Made by a program: the position numbers and the translations under genes
From: Shimia sp040370365
Lineage (GTDB): Bacteria; Pseudomonadota; Alphaproteobacteria; Rhodobacterales; Rhodobacteraceae
Reading direction: 5' to 3'
Assembly (NCBI RefSeq): GCF_040370365.1
Contig: NZ_BAABWQ010000001.1
Span: 62,001 to 126,000 of the forward strand
DNA: 64,000 nt
The notes under the pieces: model-generated
What the model was told of the DNA's origin: nothing
What the model saw: the letters and a program-made list of their open reading frames with translations, nothing else
The model's database searches: none
In this document: positions 16,115 to 25,638 of the stretch, in pieces
Layout of the letters: each line of letters begins with the position of its first letter
Numbering within the stretch: position 1 is the first letter of the stretch

Positions 16115-16650
16115 GCAAAGGCCGAATATCGCCGCTGATGTTGTTGCCCCCAGTTTTGTTTGTGGGGCTTGCACTGATGTTCTTGTGGGGCATGCAACGT
16201 GAGAACCCAAATGAGCTGCCAAGTGCGTTGGTGGGGCAACCCGCACCTGATGTACAACTTACAGCCTTGGGAAACAAAGTTCTCTGGAACAAGGACGCTT
16301 TGCAGACAGGCGCACCGGTGCTGGTGAACTTCTGGGCAAGTTGGTGCGGGCCTTGCCGCGTAGAGCACCCAAATTTGACCCAATTGCAAAGCGAAGGGCT
16401 CAGCATTTTGGGAATCAACTACAAAGATCCTGCTGGCAATGCTCTCAGGTTTTTGGAGGAGCTTGGAGACCCCTATACCGCTGTTGGGGCGGATGATGCC
16501 GGGCGCATGGCGCTCAATTGGGGGGTATATGGCGTGCCGGAAACCTATCTGATTGACGGGCAGGGCAACGTTGTTTTGAGGATTGCCGGCCCTGTGACGG
16601 AACGCGAAATCGAAGGACGGCTACGACCTGCTTTAGAAGCTTTGAAGTAG
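16111..16650 (+). CDS. ccmG: Thiol:disulfide interchange protein CcmG (DsbE)
   Basis: This 179-residue membrane-anchored thioredoxin-like protein reduces apocytochrome c before haem attachment. It has one N-terminal membrane anchor (LLPPVLFVGLALMFLWG) and the active site WCGPC at about residues 78-82, followed by a YGVPETYLID cis-Pro loop. It closes the ccmABCDG run. The ccmE, ccmF and ccmH genes are not in the window. The reductant would come from CcdA, encoded at 48755. Confidence 0.95.
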   Translation: MSKGRISPLMLLPPVLFVGLALMFLWGMQRENPNELPSALVGQPAPDVQLTALGNKVLWNKDALQTGAPVLVNFWASWCGPCRVEHPNLTQLQSEGLSILGINYKDPAGNALRFLEELGDPYTAVGADDAGRMALNWGVYGVPETYLIDGQGNVVLRIAGPVTEREIEGRLRPALEALK

Positions 16651-16703
16651 GGCAACACGCCTCTGGTTTGGGTAACCTAAGGCGTGCTGCAAAACGCTTA
16701 GAA

Positions 16704-17144
16704 TTAGTCTTCTATCATGTCGGCACGGGTTGCATGCCTCCCGCCCTCAAATTCTGTGCGCAAGAACGCATCCACAATTTCCAGTGCCAGTCCTTCTCCA
16801 ACCACGCGCGCGCCAATCGATAGCATGTTGGCGTTATTGTGCGCACGGATCATGCTGGCAGAGAACGTGTCTGAGCACACACCGCACCGGATGCCGGTGA
16901 CCTTATTGGCGGCCATCATGATGCCCTGACCCGTTCCGCATAAGACAATTCCCAAATCGCAGTCACCAGACGCCACCCGCGCCGCAGCCGCTTTGCCGTG
17001 GATCGGATAGTGGGTACTTTCAGGTGTGATCGGGCCGATGTCGATCACCTCATATCCATTGGCTGTGATATGGGCGGCGACCGCTTGACGCAAGGCGATG
17101 GCGGCGTGGTCGCTGGACAGGACGATGCGTTTGGTATCAGTCAT
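16704..17144 (-). CDS. rpiB: Ribose 5-phosphate isomerase B
   Basis: This 146-residue protein belongs to the RpiB/LacAB family and interconverts ribose 5-phosphate and ribulose 5-phosphate. The sequence shows IVLSSDHAAIALRQAV near the N-terminus, the active-site region LGIVLCGTGQGIMMAANK with the catalytic Cys, and VCSDTFSASMIRAHNNANM. Its stop faces the ccmG stop with 53 bases between. It appears to be a single-gene unit. Confidence 0.95.
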   Translation of the reverse strand: MTDTKRIVLSSDHAAIALRQAVAAHITANGYEVIDIGPITPESTHYPIHGKAAAARVASGDCDLGIVLCGTGQGIMMAANKVTGIRCGVCSDTFSASMIRAHNNANMLSIGARVVGEGLALEIVDAFLRTEFEGGRHATRADMIED

Positions 17145-17459
17145 AAATCAAGACCTTGTTATGTGCGTTTTGCCAGACGCATATGCGTAACTGGGGCATT
17201 GTGCAATTGGCGCTTTGGCGCAAATGAACGTATCTGCCGCCACATCTTTTTGTGACCATCGCATTTTTGTCTTCGGCGCCCAAAATAGTCCTCATTGCAC
17301 AAGGTCTGGCGATCATTGTCCACCGTGCCTTTTGACCTGCGTTGACCAGTTTGGCGTATGGTCGTTTGGGTCGCAGGTCCCTCACTTTCATCTCGCGAAA
17401 CCTTGATTGGCATGTCACCTATTCTCAGCTTAGAAAGGGGCGGGGATAGATACGATGAA
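17145..17459. other. 315-bp divergent intergenic region, no gene seen
   Basis: This gap separates divergent rpiB and the DUF1223 gene. I found no plausible small reading frame, strong hairpin or copy of the window's repeat elements. It presumably carries both promoters, but I cannot point to convincing -35/-10 pairs. Confidence 0.4.
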
Positions 17460-18167
17460 ATGGACACAATCATGATCCGAGCGACTGGCGTTTTGGCGAC
17501 ACTCTGGCTGAGCGTGGCTTCTGTTTTAGGGGCTGAAGAGGCTCCGGTTGTGGTTGAACTTTACACATCACAAGGATGTTCTTCCTGTCCACCGGCAGAT
17601 GACTACTTTTATCGACAGCTTTCTATGAGAGATGATGTTATCGCGCTGGCCTTGCACGTAGACTATTGGGACTACATTGGTTGGAAAGACGAGTTCGCCA
17701 GCCCTCAGTACACGCAACGGCAGCATCGGTACGCACATGCTGCCGGGCATCGTTCGGTCTACACCCCGCAGATGATTGTGAATGGCCAAGATCATGTGGT
17801 TGGTGCCCATCCGGATAAAGTAGAGCGTTTGATTGCGGCCCATAAATCGGCGCCGCGGTCCGTGGACCTACAGATCGAACGTAGCGGAAATCGCGTAAAA
17901 ATTCGCGCAACTTCTGAAGTTACAGCGCCTCTGCAAGTGCATGTCGTTCGGTATCGATCTGCTGAAAAAGTGGCGATCAAACGCGGCGAGAATGCAGGGC
18001 GTGTCTTGACCTACGCCAACATCGTTGATGATTGGGAAATGGTGAAAGCTTGGAATGGTAAGTCGGAGCTTTCAATGGCCGTCCGAGCAGCCGGCGAGAC
18101 ACCGGTTGTGGTGCTCATTCAACGTGAAAACGGGGGCCCCATCGAAGCTGCAGCGCGTTTGCCCTAA
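17460..18167 (+). CDS. DUF1223 secreted thioredoxin-fold protein
   Basis: This protein of 235 residues has an N-terminal signal peptide (IRATGVLATLWLSVASVLGA) and then VVVELYTSQGCSSCPPADDYF, the DUF1223 hallmark with a CSSCPP redox motif. HVDYWDYIGWKDEFASP and the YTPQMIVNGQ segment follow, also typical. The fold is thioredoxin-like, so a periplasmic thiol role is plausible but not demonstrated for the family. I chose the ATG at 17460 because a purine-rich GGGGCGGGG lies upstream; an alternative start four codons later is possible. Confidence 0.87.
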   Translation: MDTIMIRATGVLATLWLSVASVLGAEEAPVVVELYTSQGCSSCPPADDYFYRQLSMRDDVIALALHVDYWDYIGWKDEFASPQYTQRQHRYAHAAGHRSVYTPQMIVNGQDHVVGAHPDKVERLIAAHKSAPRSVDLQIERSGNRVKIRATSEVTAPLQVHVVRYRSAEKVAIKRGENAGRVLTYANIVDDWEMVKAWNGKSELSMAVRAAGETPVVVLIQRENGGPIEAAARLP

Positions 18168-18202
18168 AAAATAGGTATTCGTTCTACGGGACGTGGATGT
18201 GG

Positions 18203-19282
18203 CTACTCGTCGTCTTCATCCTCGTCGCTGACCAGTTTGATTTCTCCCATATCCACCAACTCGCGGATGGATTTGGTGATTTCTGACATGGCCGCCTCGG
18301 CCTCTTTGGTTTTCACTGTGCCGCGCTCGGTGATCCCTTCGCGCAACTGATCTGCCATGCGGCCTGACATGTTGGACAGGATGAATTCAGTCGAAAGGCC
18401 AAAGTCTCCGGCGGTTGCGAAAGCCATGGCAGTGATTAGGATGTCGTCTTCCAAGTCTTTGACAAGGCGTGGAACATCAAGCGGCTTCACTCGTGTTGCA
18501 ATATGCGCGTAAGTGAAGATTCGACGGCGTACTGCACCCGCAAATTCCGCATCTTTTTCGTCCAGAGATTCGAGCACTTCGTCGCGCGTAGCCGTGGTCG
18601 CGTTGTTCAAAATCGCGCCCAAACGATCTTCGGGACCCTGCTTGAAGGCTTTGGGTGGTTGATCCTCCAATTGGCAGGCCAAAGTCAGGCCAATTCTGTC
18701 GACAGCTTCGGGGGTGATGGATTCCGTCATGGACATCGCAAAAGTGATCCGCCGCGCTTTGTCACCGGGCAATTTGGCCAACACCATCGCGGCTTTTTCC
18801 ACCGGAAGTTTGGAAATCAACACGGCCGAGACTTCGATGCTTTCGCCGTCAATCATGGTGATCAATTCTGGTACAGATTGCTCTTTGATCCGCGCCCATG
18901 GATTGCCGATCATCCGCACGCCGGCTTCTTTGCGGAGCCGGGCCTCGGTTAACGGGCTGATCTGGCCTTGCAGCACGCTGAGCGCACCGGAGATCCCGTT
19001 GGGGAAGGACAAACCGATTGACTCGAGTTCTTGCGCAAACTCCATGAGCACATCGCTCAAAGTCTCGCGGTCAATATACCCCATGTCGCCCATCATATAG
19101 GTCAGGTCAGCTTGGTGCCCGTCTGACAGCTCCGCCAGCGCCAGCTCCGCGCCTTCATTCAGCAGGAACCGCACAATGATGGCTGCCTTCTGTGGACGGG
19201 TGAGATTGGTTTTGCGCATGCCGCCAAAACTGGTCAAGTCGCCAGCGCCGCCCAAGGGTGCCATAGGAATCATGCTGCTCAT
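18203..19282 (-). CDS. fliG: Diverged flagellar motor switch protein FliG
   Basis: This 359-residue protein has the three-part FliG layout: an N-domain with LTRPQKAAIIVRFL, a middle domain with ISKLPVEKAAMVLAKLP, and a C-domain with EFILSNMSGRMADQLREGI and an acidic tail. The usual middle-domain EHPQTIA motif reads ESIEVSAVLIS instead. FliG couples stator torque to the C-ring. I start at MSSMIPMAPLGG because GGAG lies six bases before that ATG; longer in-frame starts lack this. There are no other flagellar genes in the window, so this is either a stand-alone motor gene or a second FliG. Confidence 0.8.
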   Translation of the reverse strand: MSSMIPMAPLGGAGDLTSFGGMRKTNLTRPQKAAIIVRFLLNEGAELALAELSDGHQADLTYMMGDMGYIDRETLSDVLMEFAQELESIGLSFPNGISGALSVLQGQISPLTEARLRKEAGVRMIGNPWARIKEQSVPELITMIDGESIEVSAVLISKLPVEKAAMVLAKLPGDKARRITFAMSMTESITPEAVDRIGLTLACQLEDQPPKAFKQGPEDRLGAILNNATTATRDEVLESLDEKDAEFAGAVRRRIFTYAHIATRVKPLDVPRLVKDLEDDILITAMAFATAGDFGLSTEFILSNMSGRMADQLREGITERGTVKTKEAEAAMSEITKSIRELVDMGEIKLVSDEDEDDE

Positions 19283-19347
19283 CAGGGTCTCCATAGATCT
19301 TGAGTGCAATCAATCACTCAAGCCTAAAGAAACCCTGAACAAAATCG

Positions 19348-19881
19348 TCAGTAGTTGAATGTTTGACCGGTCTGAATGGCTTTCGCCAAAGAGGTTTCAG
19401 ACCAGCTGCCGTCGCCACCACGATCCCTGATTTCCTTCAGTTGAATCCGCGCGAGATCGAGCCGCCCGGCTTCTACGTGCGCCTGGCCCATGTAGGACCG
19501 TGCCAAGAGGTTGTCGGGGTTCTGCGCCAAGGCTTTGCCATAGTAAGCCATGCCCGTATCCACGTTGCCCAAACGTCTATGTGTAAAGCCCCAATAAGTG
19601 AGAGCTCTGTCTGATGATTGGTCTTCCAACAAGCTCAGCAGCGTCTGAGCGGACTCGTTTTGGCCCGCGTAAGCAAGGCTGCGCATCGTGTCAAAATAGT
19701 CGTCGTCAGTCAGCGAACTGTCCTGTTGCGCCACACATTTGCCTTTGCTCTCGCTAAAGACTTTACCATCGCTACAAACAACGGTCTTGGGCTTGGTATC
19801 GGAGTCACTGCCAGCGGCAAAAACCGACCCGGCGAGTCCTGTGGCCACACAAACGCTCAAAGCTATCTTAGAAAATGACAT
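19348..19881 (-). CDS. Secreted TPR-repeat protein
   Basis: This 177-residue protein has a signal peptide (MSFSKIALSVCVATGLAGSVFA), a small segment with two cysteines (VVCSDGKVFSESKGKCV), then two to three tetratricopeptide repeats, including TYWGFTHRRLGNVDTGMAYY and LLARSYMGQAHVEAGRLDLA. TPRs mediate protein-protein contacts, so it may be a periplasmic assembly factor. It lies upstream of fliG on the same strand with 65 bases between; a shared transcript is possible. No function can be named. Confidence 0.8.
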   Translation of the reverse strand: MSFSKIALSVCVATGLAGSVFAAGSDSDTKPKTVVCSDGKVFSESKGKCVAQQDSSLTDDDYFDTMRSLAYAGQNESAQTLLSLLEDQSSDRALTYWGFTHRRLGNVDTGMAYYGKALAQNPDNLLARSYMGQAHVEAGRLDLARIQLKEIRDRGGDGSWSETSLAKAIQTGQTFNY

Positions 19882-20025
19882 GGTGTTCTCCCAACGCTCA
19901 AAAATACATATTTAGAGATACGGTAACACGCAGCTTCTGGATGCAGAAATCACACAGTTGTCAGAAATGCAACAAGGGCGCAGCATCATGCCACGCCCCT
20001 GAATTTAATTCTATCGGGTCAGCTT

Positions 20026-21330
20026 TTAGTCTTTGAAAACACGAGAAAAAATCGTGTCCACATGCTTGGTATGATAACCCATGTCGAACTTTTCGTTGAT
20101 CCCATCTACCCCAAGCGCTGTAACCACATCGGCGTCCGCCAAAAGTTGCTCTTGGAAGTCGACGCGCTCCTCCCAGACTTTCAACGCGTTGCGCTGAACC
20201 ATGGCGTATGCATCTTCGCGTGACACACCAGCCTGTGTCAGTGCCAACAGAACGCGCTGAGACATTACCAGACCGGGGAACTTGTTCATGTTGTCGAGCA
20301 TGTTGTCGGGGAAGATCAACATCTTATCGATCACACCTGCCAAACGGTTCAGTGCAAAATCCAGCGTCACTGTGGCGTCTGGACCAATGCCGCGCTCTAC
20401 AGAGGAGTGTGAAATGTCGCGCTCGTGCCACAAAGCCACGTTCTCCATAGCTGGGATCACGGTCATGCGCACCAGCCGAGCCAAACCTGTCAGGTTTTCA
20501 GTCAGAACCGGGTTCTTTTTGTGTGGCATTGCAGAAGAGCCTTTTTGGCCCATCGAGAAAAACTCGGCACCTTCTAGCACCTCGGTGCGCTGCATATGGC
20601 GAATTTCCACCGCAACGTTTTCGATTGAGGAGGCGATGACTCCCAAAGTGGCAAAGAACATGGCGTGCCGATCGCGCGGGATCACCTGTGTGGAAATTGG
20701 TTCTGGGCTTAGGCCAAGCTGTTCACACACGTGCTCTTCAACTGCGGGGTCGATGTTGGCAAACGTGCCCACCGCACCAGAAACAGCACCAGTTGCGATC
20801 TCCTCACGTGCCTGAACCAAACGTGCTTTGTTGCGATCCATTTCGGCGTAGAAGCGCGCAAAGGTCAAACCCATAGTGGTCGGCTCTGCATGGATGCCAT
20901 GCGAGCGGCCAACACGCAGCGTGTCTTTGTGCTCATAAGCACGTTTCTTTAATGCCGCTAGAAGCTTGTCCATGTCCGCCAGCAAAATATCTGCTGCTCG
21001 CACAAGTTGTACATTCAAGCAGGTGTCCAACACATCTGACGATGTCATGCCCTGATGCACAAACCGTGCTTCTTCAGAGCCAACATGCTCCGCCAAATGG
21101 GTCAAAAAGGCGATAACGTCATGTTTCGTGACCGCTTCGATCTCATCAATCCGGGCAACGTCAAATTCTACGTCTTTTGCCTTCCACACTGCGTCCGCAT
21201 TTTCTTGTGGAATGACGCCCAGTTTAGCCATTGCGTCACAGGCATGCGCCTCGATCTCGTACCAGATGCGGAATTTGGTTTCAGGTGACCAAACGGCGAC
21301 CATCTCGGGGCGGGCATAGCGCGGGATCAT
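20026..21330 (-). CDS. purB: Adenylosuccinate lyase
   Basis: This 434-residue fumarase/aspartase superfamily enzyme catalyses two steps of purine synthesis: SAICAR to AICAR and adenylosuccinate to AMP. It opens MIPRYARPEMVAVWSPE, the alphaproteobacterial form, and has HQGMTSSDVLDTCLNVQL, GRSHGIHAEPTT, and the signature loop GSSAMPHKKNPV with catalytic Ser at about residue 265. It appears monocistronic. Length and motifs are normal. Confidence 0.97.
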   Translation of the reverse strand: MIPRYARPEMVAVWSPETKFRIWYEIEAHACDAMAKLGVIPQENADAVWKAKDVEFDVARIDEIEAVTKHDVIAFLTHLAEHVGSEEARFVHQGMTSSDVLDTCLNVQLVRAADILLADMDKLLAALKKRAYEHKDTLRVGRSHGIHAEPTTMGLTFARFYAEMDRNKARLVQAREEIATGAVSGAVGTFANIDPAVEEHVCEQLGLSPEPISTQVIPRDRHAMFFATLGVIASSIENVAVEIRHMQRTEVLEGAEFFSMGQKGSSAMPHKKNPVLTENLTGLARLVRMTVIPAMENVALWHERDISHSSVERGIGPDATVTLDFALNRLAGVIDKMLIFPDNMLDNMNKFPGLVMSQRVLLALTQAGVSREDAYAMVQRNALKVWEERVDFQEQLLADADVVTALGVDGINEKFDMGYHTKHVDTIFSRVFKD

Positions 21331-21489
21331 ATCAAAGCCTTGTTTTGTTAGCGTGGGGTCGCGCGTCGTTTAGACCGTGGGGGGGGAAACAGCAAGGCAA
21401 CAGGCGTTTATACCTGCTGAATGCCATTTTTAGGCTGTACCTATGTGCATTTGGCTGCCCTAATGGGGGCGATTTTGATGGAGGAATAG

Positions 21490-22047
21490 ATGAAAGCTCT
21501 AATCTGGCTTCGCGCCGCGGCGACTTTGGGCTGTTTTTGTGCCTCTGTGACCGCAGTTACGGCTGGCACGACAGCTGTGTATGAGGATGCAGGAAAAGGC
21601 GTTTTTGAGGTGACCGTTCCAGACTTCTGGACCCTGCGCGTTGGCGGTGATCGCGATCTGACGCCTTCGTCTGAGGATGAGTTGCGGGTGGTTGAACGTG
21701 TGTTCGGTCTGACACCGGAAAAAGACCATGGAGTGTGGATTGGGTTGATCTCTCCCCCTCGTTTTCACACGCTGCAAGACGCGAAAGACTATGCGCGCAG
21801 CCTAGGCGGCCAGTTGGCCAAAACAACAGAAATCACCAGCAGCAAAGATCGCCGAATTTCCGGATATCCAGCTCACGTGATTGAGGGCACCGGTCGGCGT
21901 GACGGGCGGGCTGTAAATTTCACGGTGATGCTTTTGGATATGCAAAACAGCCGTGTTGTGGTCGGCCTGACGGTATTGGAAAAGGGCTATGACCCAAACG
22001 CGGTCGCAGATATTAATGCAATTTTGCAGTCCATAAAAGCGCGTTGA
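21490..22047 (+). CDS. Hypothetical secreted protein
   Basis: This 185-residue protein has a signal peptide (MKALIWLRAAATLGCFCASVTAVTA) and a mature domain that opens VYEDAGKGVFEVTVPDFWTLRVGG, resembling the PsbP/Mog1-like fold in small secreted proteins that carry a VxVPxxW core. Strong RBS GAGG lies seven bases before the ATG. The next gene, a lipoprotein, follows after 12 bases, so the two probably form an operon. I do not recognise a named family. Confidence 0.7.
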   Translation: MKALIWLRAAATLGCFCASVTAVTAGTTAVYEDAGKGVFEVTVPDFWTLRVGGDRDLTPSSEDELRVVERVFGLTPEKDHGVWIGLISPPRFHTLQDAKDYARSLGGQLAKTTEITSSKDRRISGYPAHVIEGTGRRDGRAVNFTVMLLDMQNSRVVVGLTVLEKGYDPNAVADINAILQSIKAR

Positions 22048-22059
22048 GGAGTCGATGGT

Positions 22060-22362
22060 ATGTTATTGAAAAATATGCGCTCTCTTAAGTTGGTGTCCGG
22101 CATTCTAGTGGCGGGTTTCACACTGGCCGGCTGTGAAGGCACCGGGTCAGGGTATTACAGCACCGGCGTGTACTACGACTCCATGATGTGGAACGATTAC
22201 TATCGACCTCGTCCACCACATCCAGACCGGCCCCCAAAGCCTGAGCATCCGATTGAGCGCCCTGAGAGGCCGGTGCATCCAATTGCACCACGTCCTCCCG
22301 TGGCCCGTCCGGCGCCCCGGCCAGCTCCGCGTCCGGCGGCACGACCGTCTCCGCGCCGCTAG
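22060..22362 (+). CDS. Proline-rich lipoprotein
   Basis: This 100-residue protein has a lipobox (GFTLAGC, Cys at about residue 25) after a short signal segment, so it should be lipidated. The mature part starts with a Gly/Tyr-rich patch (GTGSGYYSTGVYYD) and ends in a long Pro/Arg/His-rich tail of repeated RP, RPAP and HP dipeptides. Such tails can span the periplasm or bind peptidoglycan, but this is inference. Its stop overlaps the end of the convergent OsmC-fusion gene by four bases. Confidence 0.7.
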   Translation: MLLKNMRSLKLVSGILVAGFTLAGCEGTGSGYYSTGVYYDSMMWNDYYRPRPPHPDRPPKPEHPIERPERPVHPIAPRPPVARPAPRPAPRPAARPSPRR

Positions 22363-23594
22363 GTCGCGCCTTCGACCACGGCTTCTGACAGATGTGTCGT
22401 CACAACAGAAGCACGCTCCAAGGTCTGATGAACTGGGCAGCGATCAGCGATTTCAAGCAATCGCTGGCGCTGTTCGTCGGTCAGCTCCCCTTGCAGATGT
22501 ATGGTGCGCAAAAACGTGTCCACTTTCTGCCCAGCGGGAGCCTCCGCGTCGCGCGCGTGCACTTTGTCGTGGCTCACATCCACCCAGACGTGGTCCAGTG
22601 GCCACCCCTTACGCCGTGCATACATCCGGATGGTCATTGACGTGCACGCCCCCAAACCTGAGGCGAGAAAGCCATAGGGCGTCATACCCTGATTTGTCCC
22701 TCCGTAAGCCAAAGGTTCATCGGCGAGCGCATGATGGAGGGGGCCTGCATTCACATCTTGCAAAAAGCCTTTGGGATCAGCTTCTGACACACGTACAATC
22801 CCTTCAGGCGCGCCCGGAGGTGGGGCAGGTGGCGTCAGTGAGAGGTAGCGTCCCGCCCAAGATGCGATAACTTCTGCAGCATATTCTGCATCACTAGGCT
22901 CGCTTATCAAATGATCCGCATCATCCAATGTAACAAAGCTCTTGGGATGTTTCGCAGCTTCAAAGATTCGCGCTGCATTGTCGATGCTAACCGTGGCATC
23001 TTTGGGGGCGTGCAGAACCAACAACGCTTGTTTCAGACCACGTATGCAGGGCTCTAGGTTTTGCCCGGACACATCCTCAAGAAAGGACTTCTTGATGGTA
23101 AAGGGACGGCCTGCCAGTGAAACTTCTGCCTGCCCATTTGCGCTGATCTTGCTGATGGCGTCACCAAATTGATGGCTGACATGGTCAGGTTCGTAAGGTG
23201 CACCCACCGTGACAACTGCTTTTGATGACACAATACGTGTTGCAGCCTTCAGTACCGCAGCGCCGCCCAAACTGTGACCGATCAGCAGCGCTGGTGCCAT
23301 ACCCCGTGAGGCCAGATAGTCAGCTGCGGCTTCCAAATCGGCCACATTGGAAGAGAAATGTGTGTTGGAGAACTCTCCCTCGCTGTGCCCAAGCCCTGTA
23401 AAGTCAAAGCGCAGCACGGCAATGCCCATCGTTGCCAGCCGCGCAGCGATCCGCCGTGCCGCTGGAATGTCCTTTGAGCAGGTAAAACAATGAGCAAACA
23501 GGGCCGTCGCCAGATGTGGGCCGTCCGGCATATCCAGGCGTGCGGACAGCATGTCGCCGCTATGGCCGGGAAAGGTGATGCGTTCGATGGGCAT
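22359..23594 (-). CDS. Alpha/beta hydrolase - OsmC fusion protein
   Basis: This 411-residue two-domain protein begins MPIERITFPGHSGDM with RBS AGGAGA upstream. Residues 1-250 are an alpha/beta hydrolase with nucleophile elbow GHSLGGA, an acidic residue in the VLHAPKDATV region and a late histidine (DADHLISEP). Residues about 265-411 are an OsmC/YhfA domain with GLGACTSMTIRMYARRKGWPL and a second Cys (ADRCPVHQTLE), the pair used to reduce organic hydroperoxides. This fusion is widespread in proteobacteria; its substrate is unknown. A detoxification role is inferred. Confidence 0.9.
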   Translation of the reverse strand: MPIERITFPGHSGDMLSARLDMPDGPHLATALFAHCFTCSKDIPAARRIAARLATMGIAVLRFDFTGLGHSEGEFSNTHFSSNVADLEAAADYLASRGMAPALLIGHSLGGAAVLKAATRIVSSKAVVTVGAPYEPDHVSHQFGDAISKISANGQAEVSLAGRPFTIKKSFLEDVSGQNLEPCIRGLKQALLVLHAPKDATVSIDNAARIFEAAKHPKSFVTLDDADHLISEPSDAEYAAEVIASWAGRYLSLTPPAPPPGAPEGIVRVSEADPKGFLQDVNAGPLHHALADEPLAYGGTNQGMTPYGFLASGLGACTSMTIRMYARRKGWPLDHVWVDVSHDKVHARDAEAPAGQKVDTFLRTIHLQGELTDEQRQRLLEIADRCPVHQTLERASVVTTHLSEAVVEGAT

Positions 23595-23760
23595 GTGAGG
23601 TCTCCTGCAGGCGTTGTCCGACCAATGTGAGATCTGGTGGCCATGAGTAAAAGCACGATCTGGCGTATTCACGGCAAGGTGAGTGCGCGCGATCTGGCGT
23701 TAGCTGGTATGGAACCGAATTTGACGTGCACCCGCTAAGAAGCTGCGCTACGCCTGCGGT

Positions 23761-24513
23761 ATGGATACGATACTTCAGAAACATATGCCGTTTGACCCGC
23801 TGCAAAACACACCGCTGCCGGGGGTTGCCCCATTGGCCATGTCGGACTGGCTGATCATTGATGATGCCTACGCGCCGCAAATGGCGTTGCGGCGTCGGTT
23901 GCTGGCCAATAGACGCCAAGACGTTCTGCAAGTGGCGCCTCAAGCGCTGCCTGCCGCACAAGAGTTGCTCTCTCTGGTGCTGGAACAGCTTGCAATGCGG
24001 GAGGAGTTTGACGTGTCAGAGCGCCATGTGACCTGCCCGGACGGGCATCGCGTCACACTGATCTGGGACGATCCAATGCAAACCGTGGGGCAACTTGTTC
24101 AAGAGGATATGTGCCTGCTGCAAAAACAAGGAGACGAGCACGTGCTGTCAGGTGCCGTATTGTGTTTCCCCGCAGGCTGGACGCTCTCGGAGAAATTTCA
24201 AAAACCCTTGTTGCGTATCCATGCGCCGGTGTCTGAGTATGACGAAAACATTGCCAAGCGTGTGCAGCGTTTGTTTGATGGCGTGCGCCCGGGGCGGCCT
24301 CTCTGGCGTAAAAACGCGCTCTGGTACGATGACCCTTGCCTCTTTGCCCCTCGATCCGAAGCAACACCACATCTCCCAGCCCGAGATCCGGGAACACATC
24401 GTCCGTTTCTACGATCTGAGAGGCAAAGTGTCGTACGTCTTCCGAAATCTCAGGCTGTGGTTTTCTCTATTCATACCTTTGTGTTACGGCGCGAAGATGC
24501 ATCGTCTGAATGA
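23761..24513 (+). CDS. DUF3445 haem-dependent oxidative N-demethylase-like protein
   Basis: This 250-residue protein has the DUF3445/HODM-alpha features: a PLP-type N-terminus MPFDPLQNTPLPGVAPLAM, a middle FPAGWTLSEKFQKPLLRIHAPV, and the C-terminal RSERQSVVRLPKSQAVVFSIHTF. In the characterised enzyme this subunit binds haem through a PAS-like fold and demethylates dimethylamine with partner subunits. No partner genes are nearby, so activity on amines is inferred from the family. Start codon choice is supported by little; MDTILQK has only weak RBS. Confidence 0.82.
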   Translation: MDTILQKHMPFDPLQNTPLPGVAPLAMSDWLIIDDAYAPQMALRRRLLANRRQDVLQVAPQALPAAQELLSLVLEQLAMREEFDVSERHVTCPDGHRVTLIWDDPMQTVGQLVQEDMCLLQKQGDEHVLSGAVLCFPAGWTLSEKFQKPLLRIHAPVSEYDENIAKRVQRLFDGVRPGRPLWRKNALWYDDPCLFAPRSEATPHLPARDPGTHRPFLRSERQSVVRLPKSQAVVFSIHTFVLRREDASSE

Positions 24514-24520
24514 CACCCCT

Positions 24521-25567
24521 CTAGGTCTTTGCGCGCTGTAACATGCCAAACAGATCGCGCGGGTCGTCAGGATCTGCCAACATATCCAGATCTTCGTGGA
24601 ATGGTGTTTGAGCCACCTTGTCGCGCACGTATCGCAGAGCTGAAAAGTCCTCGATGGCAAATCCGACGCTGTCAAATAATGTCGTTTGGCGCGCATCGCG
24701 TCGCCCGGGTTTTGCCCCTGTGATCACCTGCCAGAGCTCCGTAACTTCAAAATCTTCCGGCATCTGCTGAATCTCGCCCTCAATGCGCGTTTGCGGCGGA
24801 AACTCCACAAACACGTCGGACCGATCCAATATGCCTTTGGCCAATTCTGTTTTCCCTGGGCAATCCCCACCAATTGCGTTGATGTGCACGCCTGCACCGA
24901 CCATGTTGTCGCTGAGGATCGTTGCGTTTTGCTTGTCTGCTGTACACGTCGTCAGAATTTGTGCGCCTTCGATGGCCTCTTCAGGGGAGGAACACCGCAC
25001 GACATTTAACCCGCTGTGCTTCAGATTGGCGGCGCATTTCGCTGTCGCTGCAGGGTCTTTGTCATAGAGGCGGATAGATTTCACACCAACGATGGCCTTC
25101 ATGGCCAGCGACTGAAACTCAGATTGCGCTCCGTTGCCGATCATTGCCATTGTGTCGGCCCCTTTAGGCGCCAAGACTTTCGCGGCCACGGCTGATGTGG
25201 CGGCTGTGCGCAAGGCCGTCAAAATAGTCATTTCTGTCAGCAACACGGGGTAGCCGGTATACACGTCCGCTAGCAGACCAAAGGCTGTGACGGTTTGCAG
25301 GCCTTCTGCGGTGTTCTTTGGGTGTCCATTGACATATTTGAACCCGTAAGCCTCACCGTCCGATGTTGGCATAAGTTCAATAACACCGACGTCTGAATGA
25401 CTTGCCACGCGGGGGGTCTTGTCAAACATCTCCCAACGCCGAAAATCTTCTTCAACGTATGTGGCAAGATCTACCAACATTTGCTCAACACCAACGTGAT
25501 GCACAAGACGCATCATGTTGTCGACAGAAACAAATGGAACCAGCGCTTTGTCGGAGGGTTGTGTCAT
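24521..25567 (-). CDS. ocd: Ornithine cyclodeaminase
   Basis: This 348-residue mu-crystallin-family enzyme converts L-ornithine to L-proline and ammonia with bound NAD. It shows MRLVHHVGVEQMLVDL, ATSAVAAKVLAPKGADTMAMIGNGAQSEFQ with a Rossmann GxGxQ, and GDCPGKTELAKGIL. It is downstream of the arginase gene on the same strand with 71 bases between. Together they would take arginine to ornithine and urea, then to proline. The divergent Lrp/AsnC gene is the likely regulator. Confidence 0.93.
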   Translation of the reverse strand: MTQPSDKALVPFVSVDNMMRLVHHVGVEQMLVDLATYVEEDFRRWEMFDKTPRVASHSDVGVIELMPTSDGEAYGFKYVNGHPKNTAEGLQTVTAFGLLADVYTGYPVLLTEMTILTALRTAATSAVAAKVLAPKGADTMAMIGNGAQSEFQSLAMKAIVGVKSIRLYDKDPAATAKCAANLKHSGLNVVRCSSPEEAIEGAQILTTCTADKQNATILSDNMVGAGVHINAIGGDCPGKTELAKGILDRSDVFVEFPPQTRIEGEIQQMPEDFEVTELWQVITGAKPGRRDARQTTLFDSVGFAIEDFSALRYVRDKVAQTPFHEDLDMLADPDDPRDLFGMLQRAKT

Positions 25568-25638
25568 TAGATTGATCCTTCAATCGGCAGTAGCTGTGGC
25601 AAAATTCTATTGAACTTTGCCATTTACTCATCTGATTA

